Source: an uncultured Lachnospiraceae bacterium
Lineage (GTDB): Bacteria; Bacillota; Clostridia; Lachnospirales; Lachnospiraceae
DNA length: 64,000 nucleotides
Assembly (NCBI GenBank): GCA_949949005.1
Contig: CATLHM010000009.1
Location: 62,001 to 126,000, forward strand
Direction of reading: 5' to 3'
The stretch's first letter is position 1, and each line of letters begins with the position of its first letter. Made by a program: the position numbers and the translations under genes. Shown in pieces: positions 26,832 through 36,240 of this stretch. The notes beneath the pieces were generated by a model that worked only from the letters and a program-made list of their open reading frames with translations, was not told the DNA's origin and made no database searches.

Positions 26832-27818
26832 TTGCGTAATTACATTATCAAGCGTATTTTGTTGTCCATCCTCATTTTGTTTAGCGTTACCTTTATCATT
26901 TACGCTATTCTGCGCTGCCTGCCTGCGTCCTATGTAGAAACTATGGCCATGCAGCTTTCAACAGCGCCAGGGGCAAAGCCCTATGATGAGTGGATTGCAC
27001 AGTTGAATGCATCTTATGGTCTGGATAAGGGGATTCTTGCCGGGTATCTGGTGTGGCTGGGCGATTTTGCCGCCGGAAACTTTGGCGATAGCTGGAAGTT
27101 TACGGTTCCTGTCATTCAGAAGTTTAACGACGTGATCTGGCTTTCTTTCGTGATGGGAGGCATTGCCTTTATCCTTGAACTGGTGATCGCTATTCCCTTG
27201 GGAATCATAGCCGCCACCAAACAGTATTCCAGGGCGGATTATGCCATCACCGCCGGGGCCCTTGTAGGAATTTCACTGCCTACCTTCTTTTTTGCCACCT
27301 TGCTGAAGCTGGTTTTTGCGGTAAAGCTTCAGTGGTTCGATGTATCCGGCCTGGTGGGAAGAAATTATGCACAGTTGGATTCCTGGGGGCAGTTTCTGGA
27401 CAAAGCCAATCATTTGGTGCTTCCGATTACCACCCTGGTGATCGTGTCCATCGGTTCGCTGATGCGTTATACCCGTACCAATATGCTTGAAGTGTTGAAC
27501 GCGGATTACATAAGGACGGCCCGGGCAAAGGGACTTAGCGAGAATAAGGTCATTTACAAACATGCCTTCCGCAATACCCTGATTCCGCTGGTGACCATCG
27601 TGGGAGGTTCCCTTCCCGGACTGTTTTCGGGAGCTTTGATCACTGAGACAATCTTTTCCATTCCTGGTATTGGATTTACTTCTTATCAGGCCATGGTGAT
27701 CGGCGACATTCCTTTTTCCATGTTCTATATGACGTTCATGGCGGTACTTACCCTTGCAGGAAACCTGATCGCCGATATTTTGTATGCGGTGGTTGATCCC
27801 CGCGTGCGGATTGCGTAG
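26832..27818 (+). CDS. Oligopeptide ABC transporter permease (OppB/DppB type)
   Basis: 328 residues, six predicted membrane helices, the first at about residues 10-30, and the conserved cytoplasmic EAA loop (RTARAKGLSENKVIYKHAFRN). The start codon is TTG at 26832: GAGGG lies six bases upstream and the N terminus MRNYIIKRIL is typical of the family. It forms the channel with the next gene product. Confidence 0.92.
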   Translation: MRNYIIKRILLSILILFSVTFIIYAILRCLPASYVETMAMQLSTAPGAKPYDEWIAQLNASYGLDKGILAGYLVWLGDFAAGNFGDSWKFTVPVIQKFNDVIWLSFVMGGIAFILELVIAIPLGIIAATKQYSRADYAITAGALVGISLPTFFFATLLKLVFAVKLQWFDVSGLVGRNYAQLDSWGQFLDKANHLVLPITTLVIVSIGSLMRYTRTNMLEVLNADYIRTARAKGLSENKVIYKHAFRNTLIPLVTIVGGSLPGLFSGALITETIFSIPGIGFTSYQAMVIGDIPFSMFYMTFMAVLTLAGNLIADILYAVVDPRVRIA

Positions 27819-27833
27819 AAAGGAGGTCGCGGA

Positions 27834-29387
27834 ATGTCTGATAACAAAAATGTTTATAAGCAGGATGAAAACCAGGAAGAGCAGTTATCCCTAAACGACG
27901 ACCGCCGGGTGAAAACCCTTTCGCCGGGAGCCTTGGTTTTGAAGCGGTTTTTGAGAAATCGTCTGGCAGTGGTGGGGCTTGCCATGTTAGCCATTATGTT
28001 CATCTTTTCTTTTGTAGGCGGTATGATCTCCCCCTATAGGCAGGATGAACAGTTTTATACTTATACCTTCCTTGAAAAGGAATATGTGGCCGTAACGAGA
28101 AACGAGGATTTCCGTTATGTGGCCGCTGAGGGGAAGGAATTTGGCTCCGCCGCTCAGGCCCAGTTTTTACTGGCGCAGATGACAGGGAAAGAAGAATTTT
28201 CTTATAAAGATGTGGACTACACGGTGACTCAGGAGGGCACGGATTTTTATTCCCTTTCCTCGGATGGAGAGGTGATCGCCATTGCCTACAAGGACATTGT
28301 GAATGCCGAGGATGGCGTGGATGAGCTGCCTTTTGCTGTAAAGCACGCCGCCCTTGCCGCTTATTCCAACGAAAAGACCGGTGCCTTTGAGGCTGACGGA
28401 AAAGAATACGAGCTGGACGATGCGGGAAACATAATAGAAAACGGCCAGGTTGTGGCTTATATCAGCCGGTTTGTGGTACAGTCCAAGGAAAACGGGGTGG
28501 TGATTACCAGAGCCTTTAAGGAGCATCTGGAGGAAGCCCTGGACGGAGACGCGGAGGAATTTGTTTATACGGGGGAAGACGGGGAAGAGCACAACTATAC
28601 CATTGCCTTTGACGCTTCCGCCAAGGTATGGTCTGTTATGCAGGAGACGGAAACCTACGTATACAATCAGTATTCCCAGCCCTCCAAGGAGCACTTTCTG
28701 GGAACCGATACCAACGGAATGGATATGCTCACCCGTCTGATGTATGGCGGCAGGGTTTCCCTGATCATCGGTTTCATCGTAGTGATTATCGAGACTGTGC
28801 TGGGCGTTGTTCTGGGAGGAATTTCCGGATATTTTGGCAAGTGGGTGGATAACCTGATCATGCGTATTGTAGATATTTTCTATTGTATCCCCTCCATGCC
28901 GTTGATCATCATTCTGGGTGCAGCCATGGACGGTATGAGAGTGGATCCCCAGGTCAGAATGCTTTACCTGATGCTGATTTTGGGCTTTCTGGGGTGGCCA
29001 GGTATTGCCCGTCTGGTGAGAGGGCAGATCCTTTCCCTGCGTGAGCAGGAATTTATGACGGCGGCAGAGGCCTGCGGTATCAGCGTGTCCAGACGGATCT
29101 TCAAGCATCTGATCCCCAATGTGATTCCCCAGCTTATCGTTACCTGTACCATGAGCCTGGGCTCTATCATTCTTACGGAATCCACGCTGTCCTTCTTAGG
29201 ACTCGGCGTTAAATTCCCCTTTGCTTCCTGGGGAAATATTATTAATGATGTAAATAATGCCTATGTGCTTACCAATTACTGGTTTATCTGGATTCCTGCC
29301 GGGTTCTGTATCCTGATTTCCGTGCTTGGCTTTAACTTTGTGGGAGACGGCCTTCGGGATGCCTTTGACCCCAGAATGAAGCGATAA
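27834..29387 (+). CDS. Oligopeptide ABC transporter permease (OppC/DppC type) with large extracellular insertion
   Basis: 517 residues instead of the usual 290-310. The first membrane helix is at about residues 43-65; then about 210 mostly polar residues follow before the normal block resumes with HFLGTDTNGMDMLTRL and five more helices with the EAA loop (MTAAEACGISVSRRIFKHLIPN). The inserted part lies outside the membrane, where the binding protein docks, and contains two similar YxxxGEE/GKEY-type beta segments. AGGAGGT precedes the ATG. Same operon as OppB and the two ATPases. Confidence 0.92.
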   Translation: MSDNKNVYKQDENQEEQLSLNDDRRVKTLSPGALVLKRFLRNRLAVVGLAMLAIMFIFSFVGGMISPYRQDEQFYTYTFLEKEYVAVTRNEDFRYVAAEGKEFGSAAQAQFLLAQMTGKEEFSYKDVDYTVTQEGTDFYSLSSDGEVIAIAYKDIVNAEDGVDELPFAVKHAALAAYSNEKTGAFEADGKEYELDDAGNIIENGQVVAYISRFVVQSKENGVVITRAFKEHLEEALDGDAEEFVYTGEDGEEHNYTIAFDASAKVWSVMQETETYVYNQYSQPSKEHFLGTDTNGMDMLTRLMYGGRVSLIIGFIVVIIETVLGVVLGGISGYFGKWVDNLIMRIVDIFYCIPSMPLIIILGAAMDGMRVDPQVRMLYLMLILGFLGWPGIARLVRGQILSLREQEFMTAAEACGISVSRRIFKHLIPNVIPQLIVTCTMSLGSIILTESTLSFLGLGVKFPFASWGNIINDVNNAYVLTNYWFIWIPAGFCILISVLGFNFVGDGLRDAFDPRMKR

Positions 29388-29403
29388 GAAAGGAGAAGTG
29401 AAC

Positions 29404-30549
29404 ATGGCTAAGAATAAACCGGAAGGTTATCTTTCCGCGAAGGAATCCCGCCGGATATCCAAGGAAAACCGGCGCATAACCAATCAGTTTGAGAAGGAAC
29501 GCAAGCGCAAGAATGTGCCTGAGTCCGAATATATGACCACCATGCACGATCCGAATAACGCGGTGGAGTTTGATAATCTTCACACCTATTTCTTCACGGA
29601 TGCGGGGACTGTGAAATCAGTGGACGGCGTAAGCTTTGAGGTTCCCATCGGCAAAACCGTGGGCGTGGTGGGAGAGTCGGGTTGCGGCAAGTCCGTAACC
29701 AGCCTGTCCCTGATGCAGCTCATCCAGCGTCCCCAGGGACAGATCGTGGAGGGCGAGATTCGTCTGAATCTGGGAAACGATAAGGCTTATAATATTGTAA
29801 AGACACCTAACGAAAAGATGAAGAATCTGCGGGGAAACTATGTTTCCATGATCTTCCAGGAGCCCATGACCAGCTTAAACCCGGTGTTCCGCATCGGCGA
29901 GCAGGTGGATGAGGTCATTGCCCTTCATGAGGAGAAGGGAAAGGAGGAGATCAAAGCTAGGACCATCGAGCTTCTGGAAATGGTGGGAATCGCCAACAGC
30001 CAGGGCGTATACCAGATGTACCCCCATGAGCTCTCCGGCGGTATGCGTCAGAGGGTCATGATTGCCATGGCTCTTGCCTGCAATCCCAAAATCATTATAG
30101 CAGATGAACCTACCACAGCCTTGGATGTGACCATCCAGGCCCAGATTCTTGACCTTCTGCGGAATCTGAAGGATAAGATCAATTCCTCTATCATGCTGAT
30201 CACCCACGATCTGGGCGTGATTGCGGAGATGGCCGATTATGTGGTGGTTATGTATGCGGGCAGAGTGGTTGAGAAGGGAACCGTGAGAGATATCTTCACC
30301 AATCCTTCCCATCCCTATACCATTGGCCTGATGGCGTCAAAGCCCGTGGTGGGTAAGCAGGTGGATAGACTTTACTCCATCCCCGGAAAGGTACCCAACC
30401 CTGTAAATATGCCGAACTACTGTTATTATAAAGACCGCTGTGAAATGTGCGTACAGGGCTGTGAGGGAGAATACCCGAAGGAGATCAGCCTGTCCGCAGA
30501 CCACAAGGTGAGCTGTTACCGTTTTTATGACAGAAAGGGGGAGAAGTAA
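29404..30549 (+). CDS. Oligopeptide ABC transporter ATPase (OppD/DppD type)
   Basis: 381 residues. Walker A GESGCGKS, Q-loop, signature LSGGMRQRV, Walker B IIIADEPTTALD and the His switch (LITHDLG) are all present, followed by the C-terminal oligopeptide-HPY region with a Cys cluster (CYYKDRCEMC...GC). A basic, Lys/Arg-rich extension of about 45 residues precedes the ABC domain and is unusual. ATG 29404 is favoured over an in-frame GTG six bases earlier. It pairs with the next gene as the ATP-hydrolysing motor on the inner membrane face. Confidence 0.93.
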   Translation: MAKNKPEGYLSAKESRRISKENRRITNQFEKERKRKNVPESEYMTTMHDPNNAVEFDNLHTYFFTDAGTVKSVDGVSFEVPIGKTVGVVGESGCGKSVTSLSLMQLIQRPQGQIVEGEIRLNLGNDKAYNIVKTPNEKMKNLRGNYVSMIFQEPMTSLNPVFRIGEQVDEVIALHEEKGKEEIKARTIELLEMVGIANSQGVYQMYPHELSGGMRQRVMIAMALACNPKIIIADEPTTALDVTIQAQILDLLRNLKDKINSSIMLITHDLGVIAEMADYVVVMYAGRVVEKGTVRDIFTNPSHPYTIGLMASKPVVGKQVDRLYSIPGKVPNPVNMPNYCYYKDRCEMCVQGCEGEYPKEISLSADHKVSCYRFYDRKGEK

Positions 30550-31578
30550 ATGAGCGAAGCAAAAAGTGCTGCCGGGAGCAGCTTTACGCCTGTAACCTAT
30601 GATCCCCAATATATTCTGATGGTCAATGACCTGAAAAAGTATTTTCCCATCAAGGGGGGCATGGTTTCCAGAACGGTGGGCCATGTGAAGGCTGTGGACG
30701 GGGTTACCTTTAACTTAAAGCGGGGCTCTACCATGGGGCTTGTGGGAGAGTCGGGCTGCGGCAAGACCACCACGGGCCGTACCATCCTGCGCCTCTCCGG
30801 AGAAAAGACCGGAGGTCAGGTGCTCTTTAACGGAAAAGAGGTTTATGATTTTTCTCCTAAGGAGATGCGCAGCCTGCGCACCAAAATGCAGATTATTTTC
30901 CAGGATCCTTTTTCCAGTCTTTCCCCCCGTCTGCCGGTAGGCGAGATTATCGGCGAAGCGGTGAGAGAGCATGGGCTGGTGAGCAAGGGAGAATTTCAGG
31001 ATTATATCGATCAGGTCATGGATAACTGCGGTCTTCAGCCTTTCCATAAAGACCGTTACCCCCATGAGTTTTCTGGTGGGCAGAGGCAGCGTATCTGCAT
31101 TGCCAGAGCCCTTGCCTTAAATCCGGAGTTTGTAGTCTGCGACGAGCCGGTGTCGGCGCTGGATGTGTCCATCCAGGCACAGATTATCAATCTTTTGAAA
31201 GATTTGCAGGATCAGTACAAGCTGACGTATCTGTTCATTTCCCACGATCTGAGTGTGGTGGAACATATTTCCGATACGGTTGGCGTTATGTATCTGGGTA
31301 ACCTGGTAGAATACGGGGCTACAGAGGATATTTTTAAAAATCCCTTACATCCTTATACTAAGGCTCTGTTCTCCGCAATTCCGGTTCCTGATCCGGACGC
31401 GAAGATGGATCGTATCGTGCTGGAAGGCACCATTCCTTCCCCGGCCAATCCGCCCTCAGGCTGTAAGTTTCACACCCGCTGTGCCAACTGCATGGCGAAA
31501 TGTAAGGAAGTGGCTCCCCAGCAGAAGGAGATCGAGCCGGGACACTATGTAGTTTGCCACCTGTATGACGACAAATGA
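30550..31578 (+). CDS. Oligopeptide ABC transporter ATPase (OppF/DppF type)
   Basis: 342 residues with Walker [10 protein letters not shown], signature FSGGQRQRI, Walker [13 protein letters not shown], the His switch and the C-terminal HPY region ([14 protein letters not shown]). It begins at the base after the OppD-type stop. Together with that protein it powers peptide import. Confidence 0.93.
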   Translation: MSEAKSAAGSSFTPVTYDPQYILMVNDLKKYFPIKGGMVSRTVGHVKAVDGVTFNLKRGSTMGLVGESGCGKTTTGRTILRLSGEKTGGQVLFNGKEVYDFSPKEMRSLRTKMQIIFQDPFSSLSPRLPVGEIIGEAVREHGLVSKGEFQDYIDQVMDNCGLQPFHKDRYPHEFSGGQRQRICIARALALNPEFVVCDEPVSALDVSIQAQIINLLKDLQDQYKLTYLFISHDLSVVEHISDTVGVMYLGNLVEYGATEDIFKNPLHPYTKALFSAIPVPDPDAKMDRIVLEGTIPSPANPPSGCKFHTRCANCMAKCKEVAPQQKEIEPGHYVVCHLYDDK

Positions 31579-31880
31579 GCCGCAGAAGAGATTTTGAGGA
31601 CGACGGCCGCACCGTAGCGGATATGAGCGGACTGGGCGATGCCCATCCCGAGAAGTGGGGAAGCATTCGGGGAGAGAGGGGTGCGGACAAAAGCGCAGGT
31701 AAAAGCGGGCCCCAGGAAAATGAACTTTATGAGCGCCGCCCCTGGGAGGACGCGCCCTTTACCTGGAAGGAACGTTTCCATTATATGGGAGCCGCCCTGG
31801 GGGCAGCCCTGTTGATCGCTTTTGCTTTCCTTGGCGGGCTTGCGGTGGTAATCTGGCTGATTACCCTTTACGGAAGGTAA
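31575..31880 (+). CDS. Small membrane-tethered protein of the opp operon, unknown
   Basis: 101 residues: a charged, disordered-looking first two thirds and one membrane helix near the C terminus (about 72-97). The start overlaps the OppF-type stop by four bases (ATGA), so it belongs to the operon and is translationally coupled. No family recognised; a small accessory subunit is possible. Confidence 0.7.
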   Translation: MSRRRDFEDDGRTVADMSGLGDAHPEKWGSIRGERGADKSAGKSGPQENELYERRPWEDAPFTWKERFHYMGAALGAALLIAFAFLGGLAVVIWLITLYGR

Positions 31881-31910
31881 GGCGGTGTAAAAGAAACCGG
31901 AAAGCCCTGA

Positions 31911-31938
31911 TGGGGCGCAGCCGTAAGGCCGCGCCCCA
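31911..31938 (+). terminator. GC-rich hairpin at the end of the opp operon
   Basis: TGGGGCGC-A-GCC and GGC-C-GCGCCCCA pair across a 4-base loop (GTAA). The T run after it is poor (ATTTA), so termination may be partial. Confidence 0.55.
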
Positions 31939-32032
31939 TTTACGATACACAAAGAGAAGATTAGACAGGGAACAATAAAGAGGAACCATACAGATGGAAC
32001 CGCGAACAAAATTGTGAAAGGAACGAAAGCAT

Positions 32033-32728
32033 ATGGGCAGAGTAAATATCCTGCACCTGATTGAGGGTGCAAGGCAGGCGGAGGGGCTTACGGTCATTAT
32101 CGATGTGTTCCGGGCATTTTCCCTGGAATGCTATCTCTATGATATGGGTGTTGAAAGGATACGCCCTGTGGGGACGGTGGAGGAGGCCTTTGCACTGAGA
32201 AGCCGTATCCCCGGCAGCATTCTTGCAGGGGAGCGGAAGGGAAAGAAGTGCGAGGGCTTTGACTATGGCAATTCTCCCTCTTCGATTGACAGGGATCACG
32301 TGGCAGGAAAGACTGTGATCCATACCACCAGCGCGGGCACTCAGGGGATCGTGAATGCCTCCGGCGCCAGCGAGATCATTACGGGAAGCCTGGTGAATGC
32401 CCGGGCAGTGGCGAAATATATTATGGAAAGGCGACCCCAGGTGGTATCCCTTGTGTGTATGGGAAACGGCGGCGTAAGGCCAGCGGCTGAGGATGAACTG
32501 TGCGGGGCGTATATCAAGAGCCTTCTGGAAGGAAAGGAACTCCCTGATTTCTCCCAGAAAGTTTCAGAACTGAAAAACCACGGCGGAGAACATTTTTTTG
32601 ATAAGACGGCACAGGAGATCTTTCCGGAGGCTGATTTCTGGATGTGTACTAAGTATAATCGGTTTCCTTTTGTGATTAAGATCGGAAAGGATGAGATGGG
32701 ATTTGTCGCAAAGAGACTGGATATATGA
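32033..32728 (+). CDS. ComB-like 2-phosphosulfolactate phosphatase family protein
   Basis: 231 residues with the family's early VIIDVFRAFS motif, AGERKGKK, the GNSP loop, and HTTSAGTQG. The named enzyme removes phosphate from 2-phosphosulfolactate in coenzyme M synthesis of methanogens; in clostridia the family member's substrate is uncertain. No coenzyme M gene is near. AAAGGAACG lies before the ATG. Confidence 0.8.
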   Translation: MGRVNILHLIEGARQAEGLTVIIDVFRAFSLECYLYDMGVERIRPVGTVEEAFALRSRIPGSILAGERKGKKCEGFDYGNSPSSIDRDHVAGKTVIHTTSAGTQGIVNASGASEIITGSLVNARAVAKYIMERRPQVVSLVCMGNGGVRPAAEDELCGAYIKSLLEGKELPDFSQKVSELKNHGGEHFFDKTAQEIFPEADFWMCTKYNRFPFVIKIGKDEMGFVAKRLDI

Positions 32729-32729
32729 G

Positions 32730-32757
32730 AATGGCTATGCGTTTCTGCATAGCCATT
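32730..32757. terminator. Perfect hairpin after the ComB-like gene
   Basis: AATGGCTATGC and GCATAGCCATT form a perfect 11-base stem with a 6-base loop, two bases after the stop codon. No T run follows, so the terminator call is tentative. Confidence 0.5.
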
Positions 32758-32808
32758 GTACAAGTAACTCCGCTAGAGCTGTTAATGCGTATAAACTGAA
32801 ATTCGTAA

Positions 32809-33246
32809 TTACTGCTTTGCCTGAATGGGGGTATAATAGTCCATCTGTTCGTATCCCATTATTTTTTGCGCTAGCGGCGATGTGATAATATTTCCCAATT
32901 CAGGGCGTAAGGTATCGCGTTCAAACCCGTTTTCGCTCAGGAATTTGTCTATCTCACGATTCATACGATCCTTATCCGTCTTTTGGTCTATGTCCGTTGC
33001 AACAGCATAAAGGCCTCCCTGGAAATCGATTATTTCCAATTCCGGCGGAACCGTCATTCCCTCTTCATACATATACAGCCAGACAAATCCGTCTTCTGCC
33101 CAATACAGGAAATCTTTCGGAAAAAGGCTGCGTTTTTGAGAAGAGAACCATTCCTCAAAAAGCGGAAAGTTCCCTTCTCCAAACATCCCTTTTCCCGATG
33201 AAACCATCTTACAGGCGGGCATTTCATAAATTCTTATACTTTGCAT
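32809..33246 (-). CDS. GyrI-like / effector-binding-domain small protein
   Basis: 145 residues, soluble. The alternation of beta strands and the motif order (IRIYEMPACKMVSSG, later GGLYAVATDID) match the SOUL/GyrI-like effector-binding domain that binds small molecules and is often attached to AraC or MerR regulators. Here it stands alone just downstream of an AraC gene of the same strand. GGAGG precedes the start. Ligand unknown. Confidence 0.65.
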   Translation of the reverse strand: MQSIRIYEMPACKMVSSGKGMFGEGNFPLFEEWFSSQKRSLFPKDFLYWAEDGFVWLYMYEEGMTVPPELEIIDFQGGLYAVATDIDQKTDKDRMNREIDKFLSENGFERDTLRPELGNIITSPLAQKIMGYEQMDYYTPIQAKQ

Positions 33247-33299
33247 CTGATTTCCTCCAAATCGGTTTTTATGTTTTCAATATACCTCAGCGGCGTTAC

Positions 33300-33325
33300 A
33301 AAAAATGAACTTTTTTTATCATTTT
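33300..33325 (-). terminator. Intrinsic terminator of the AraC-type gene
   Basis: Read leftward, AAAATGA and TCATTTT pair across 10 bases and end in a run of T. It lies right after the AraC-type gene. Confidence 0.5.
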
Positions 33326-33335
33326 GAAAAGAAAA

Positions 33336-34238
33336 TCATTTAACATAAGGATGTCTAAGCCTGGCATACTTATGCTTTTTTAAAGGCATGTAAAATTCAA
33401 AAAGGCAATACTCACCGTCAAACTCATCCATATCTATTTTTTCCAGATGGATCTCTGCGGGCGGGTCTTCCGTATTGCAATATCTGCCTATGGCAGCATA
33501 CATATCATGTGCGGTTTCCTGTGAAATTTCCCTGTAATGATGCCTGCCGATGTAATGGAATCTTACGCAGGAATATCCCCCAAAAGAGTCTGCCTTCATA
33601 CCCTCCGGGATTTGATTCGTATGATGACACTCTACTGCGGTCATGTACTTTGAGTACAAATATCCTTTCCCAAGATGATGGGTCAGTCCGTAAAATACAT
33701 GATTGTTTGTAACTTCATGAATCATTTGCCTTTGATTATCCCAGAAGTCTAACGCAACTTTCGGACAGAGCCACGCCGAGTCATGATAAGGAATGTCATG
33801 CTCTGTTCCGACAAGCGAAATTTCAGGAAACATGACAAACTCAGGGCCAAATAATAAGCCGCTGCCACACACGTATCCATAATCCTGAATGGGCGGAGTA
33901 ACTTTAAGAATGGGGTGTGCCATGCGGTATTTTCCGGGAGTAATACCAAATTCATCCTTAAAGGCACGGGAAAAAGACTGTTCATACTCATAGCCGCAGA
34001 CCATAGCAATATCCAATATACTTTTTCTTCGGTCAAGTAAAAGCGGCAGGCTGTTGGTAAGTTTTCTTTTGCGGATGTAGTCGGCTACAGAGATGCCATA
34101 CGCAAAGGTGAAAAGCCTGTGTAGATGTGATGCGGAATACCCGGCAGATCTGGCGGCATCCTCAATATCAATTTTTCGTTCCAGATTTTCTTCAATACAT
34201 TGAAATAACGACTTAAACATACAGGGATACCACTCCAT
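33336..34238 (-). CDS. AraC-family regulator with C-terminal effector-binding domain
   Basis: 300 residues. Two helix-turn-helix units fill residues about 5-105 (DIEDAARSAGYSASHLHRLF and ILDIAMVCGYEYEQSFSRAF, then GITPGKYR). The rest is a GyrI/Rob-like ligand-binding region. The ATG at 34238 has no clear ribosome site; ATG 34220 has a distant GGAG and is an alternative. It probably controls the GyrI-like gene downstream, or a stress or drug response. Confidence 0.85.
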   Translation of the reverse strand: MEWYPCMFKSLFQCIEENLERKIDIEDAARSAGYSASHLHRLFTFAYGISVADYIRKRKLTNSLPLLLDRRKSILDIAMVCGYEYEQSFSRAFKDEFGITPGKYRMAHPILKVTPPIQDYGYVCGSGLLFGPEFVMFPEISLVGTEHDIPYHDSAWLCPKVALDFWDNQRQMIHEVTNNHVFYGLTHHLGKGYLYSKYMTAVECHHTNQIPEGMKADSFGGYSCVRFHYIGRHHYREISQETAHDMYAAIGRYCNTEDPPAEIHLEKIDMDEFDGEYCLFEFYMPLKKHKYARLRHPYVK

Positions 34239-34374
34239 GCTGGGAATACAAGACCCGCATATTTCTATATTTGTGCTGAAAATATTGGCTGACCAGTGAG
34301 TTTAGTATAACATTGCATTGTTGAAAAAGAAATGAAAAATGAATTTTGCGAAAATTGAAGCGTTGGAAAGCAGA

Positions 34375-34403
34375 TAGACTTTGCAATCCGGTTATGCTAT
34401 AAT
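34375..34403 (+). promoter_or_regulatory. Promoter of the second Rpn-like gene
   Basis: TAGACT (34375-34380), exactly 17 bases, TATAAT (34398-34403), 22 bases before the start codon. Confidence 0.55.
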
Positions 34404-34425
34404 TTAGTCACACAAAGGAGAATCT

Positions 34426-35343
34426 ATGGAAGAGACGAAAGTGCAGTGGCATCCGGGATTTGTGGCGGCAATGAATTTGGAGCTGGCAGAGGACAGAGAT
34501 GGTCTTATATTTGAAAAAGAATACAACCTGAACACAAAGCCGCTGGAGATCGACCTGCTGGTGATTAAGAAAGCGGCGTCCGTGCGGATCGGGAATGAGA
34601 TCGGGGCCCTTTTCAGGGGGCATAATATCATGGAGTATAAATCCCCGAGGGACGCCCTGGACATCGATGCATTCTACAAAGCGGGCGCATATGCAAGCCT
34701 GTATAAGTCTTATGGTGCGACCCTGGATGCGGTGAGGGCAGAGGATGTGACGGTTTCGCTGGTTCGGGAAGCGAGGCCGGATGGGCTGCTGCGGTATTTC
34801 AGGGAACATGGGTACATGGTATCAAAGCCATATTGCGGGATATATTATATCAAAAGCAATGTATTGTTCCCGACCCAGATCATAGTGATAAGGGAACTGG
34901 ATGAGGCATCGCATATTTGGCTGGGAGCGCTGTCGGAGCGGATGGAAAAGCAAAAGATGGTAAGGCTCCTGGAAAGGGTAGAGAAACTGTCGGGAAAAGA
35001 AGAGAGGGAGTTTGCGGATTCGGTGCTGGAAGTAAGCGTTGGAGCAAACAGGCAAGTCATAGAGGAATTGAGAGGAGATGGTAGAATGTGCCAAGCATTG
35101 ATGGAGATCATGGAGCCAGAGCTGCTGCTTAAAAGACAGGAAGGGATCAAGGAAGGGCTTAAGGAAGGGCTTAAAGAAGGGCTTAAAGAAGGGCTTAAAG
35201 AAGGGCTCAAAAAGGGCATCAGCGGCACGGTAGAAACGCTGAGGGAGTTTGGGCATGGAGATTTGGAAATAAAGAATGCAATCATGCAAAGGTATGAGCT
35301 TACTGCGGAAGAGGCAGAGAAATATTTATGTGAAGAAATATAA
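34426..35343 (+). CDS. Rpn-like PD-(D/E)XK nuclease-family protein with (KEGL)n tail
   Basis: 305 residues. The nuclease core shows an acidic strand LEIDLLVI and the ExK element in NIMEYKSP, as in Rpn/PD-(D/E)XK proteins of gut clostridia. After residue about 235 comes EGIKEGLKEGL..., six 12-base units, then a helical end with LTAEEAEKYL. The last 279 bases have copies at 36765 and, in part, at 39975. ACAAAGGAGA precedes the ATG. The target and a role in recombination are inferred from the family. Confidence 0.75.
   Translation: MEETKVQWHPGFVAAMNLELAEDRDGLIFEKEYNLNTKPLEIDLLVIKKAASVRIGNEIGALFRGHNIMEYKSPRDALDIDAFYKAGAYASLYKSYGATLDAVRAEDVTVSLVREARPDGLLRYFREHGYMVSKPYCGIYYIKSNVLFPTQIIVIRELDEASHIWLGALSERMEKQKMVRLLERVEKLSGKEEREFADSVLEVSVGANRQVIEELRGDGRMCQALMEIMEPELLLKRQEGIKEGLKEGLKEGLKEGLKEGLKKGISGTVETLREFGHGDLEIKNAIMQRYELTAEEAEKYLCEEI
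35065..35343 (+). repeat. Rpn tail, copy 1 (intact parent gene)
   Basis: The 3' end of the Rpn-like gene that recurs at 36765-36995 (all of it, minus 48 bases in the 12-base repeats) and 39975-40137 (last part). Identity by eye is very high, including wobble positions. Confidence 0.85.
35140..35211 (+). repeat. Six tandem 12-base repeats (GAAGGGCTTAAA type)
   Basis: In-frame units encode Glu-Gly-Leu/Ile-Lys. Copy 2 of the tail keeps two units and copy 3 one, the pattern expected of replication slippage. Confidence 0.85.
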
Positions 35344-35381
35344 GTCAGACAGAGGGCTGACGCACCAGGGATTAAATAATG

Positions 35382-35420
35382 ACAGGATTTTTCAGTCATT
35401 CGTGTGGCAGTCCTGTTTTT
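35382..35420 (+). terminator. Possible terminator after the Rpn-like gene
   Basis: ACAGGA (35382-35387) and TCCTGT (35411-35416) with a long loop, followed by T. A second small hairpin (AATGAC/GTCATT) overlaps it. Confidence 0.35.
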
Positions 35421-35515
35421 CTGTTTCCGGCAATGCAATGTTAGCCTTCCATTTTGATATGAGCTGTATTATTTTGGAGGACAAATAAACGGAAAGAAAA
35501 CAGGTGACGGAAGTG

Positions 35516-36232
35516 ATGCATAAGAATAGTCCGACAACAGCGGAACATTCTGAAATGCTGTCAGCGAAAAAGCTGTTAAGCAGTCAGATTATAACAGTAT
35601 ATCATGGCAATAAAACTGAAAATCTAATTCCCCTATATGGTCTTGGCAGCATAGACAATGACTATGGCAGGGGATTTTACACAACGCCAAGTAAAGAATT
35701 GGCAAAGGAATGGGCCTGGGGGATTTATTCAGTTGGGGATAAAGGCTATGTGCATACCTTTGAATTAAATACGGAAGGCTTAGAACTATTGAATCTGACA
35801 GAGTTGGATAGCATACATTGGATTGCAGAGTTGATCTATAACAGAAAATTGAACTTACAGGATAAAGAAGTGGTGATGGATAATGTAAAAGCACTTCTTG
35901 ATAAATATAAGCTTAATACGGGGAAATATGATGGGATAATAGGTTACAGAGCGAATGACAGTTATTTTGCTTATGCAGAGGCATTTGTATCAGGGACGAT
36001 ATACAAGGCTACACTGGAAAAAGCGTTGAGAACGGGAGAATTAGGGTTACAGGTTTTTATAAAAAGTGAGAAAGCTTTCCACAGCCTGAAGAAAACGGCA
36101 GTAGAGGAAGTGCCGGAAAAATACAGAGGGTATTTTATTAAAAGAGATAAGAATGCGCGTGATACCTATTATTCATTAAGATCAAATCAGGGAAGCAGAG
36201 CAGGTAAACAGACAATCTATGATTTCATATAG
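35516..36232 (+). CDS. DUF3990 protein (ADP-ribosyltransferase-like toxin candidate)
   Basis: 238 residues from ATG 35516, chosen because AGGTGA lies 8 bases upstream; an in-frame GTG at 35504 is the alternative. The sequence VYHGN...IPLYGLGSIDNDYGRGFYTT followed by AKEWAW and later WIAELIYNR matches DUF3990, whose fold resembles ADP-ribosyltransferases. In known loci such genes sit in two-gene, toxin-antitoxin-like units. The usual small DUF3791 partner is not seen upstream; the next gene, 8 bases later, may take that role. Confidence 0.8.
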   Translation: MHKNSPTTAEHSEMLSAKKLLSSQIITVYHGNKTENLIPLYGLGSIDNDYGRGFYTTPSKELAKEWAWGIYSVGDKGYVHTFELNTEGLELLNLTELDSIHWIAELIYNRKLNLQDKEVVMDNVKALLDKYKLNTGKYDGIIGYRANDSYFAYAEAFVSGTIYKATLEKALRTGELGLQVFIKSEKAFHSLKKTAVEEVPEKYRGYFIKRDKNARDTYYSLRSNQGSRAGKQTIYDFI

Positions 36233-36240
36233 GAGCGGGT

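Noticed and set aside
28167..29108. 313-codon frame opposite the OppC-type gene
   Set aside because: Antisense shadow with His/Gln-rich composition.
35140..35211. Tandem 12-base repeats considered as CRISPR-like
   Set aside because: No spacers; the units are contiguous, in frame and inside a gene.
35276..35488. 70-codon frame after the Rpn-like gene as a missing DUF3791 partner
   Set aside because: It overlaps the Rpn tail in another frame and its residues do not follow the DUF3791 pattern.
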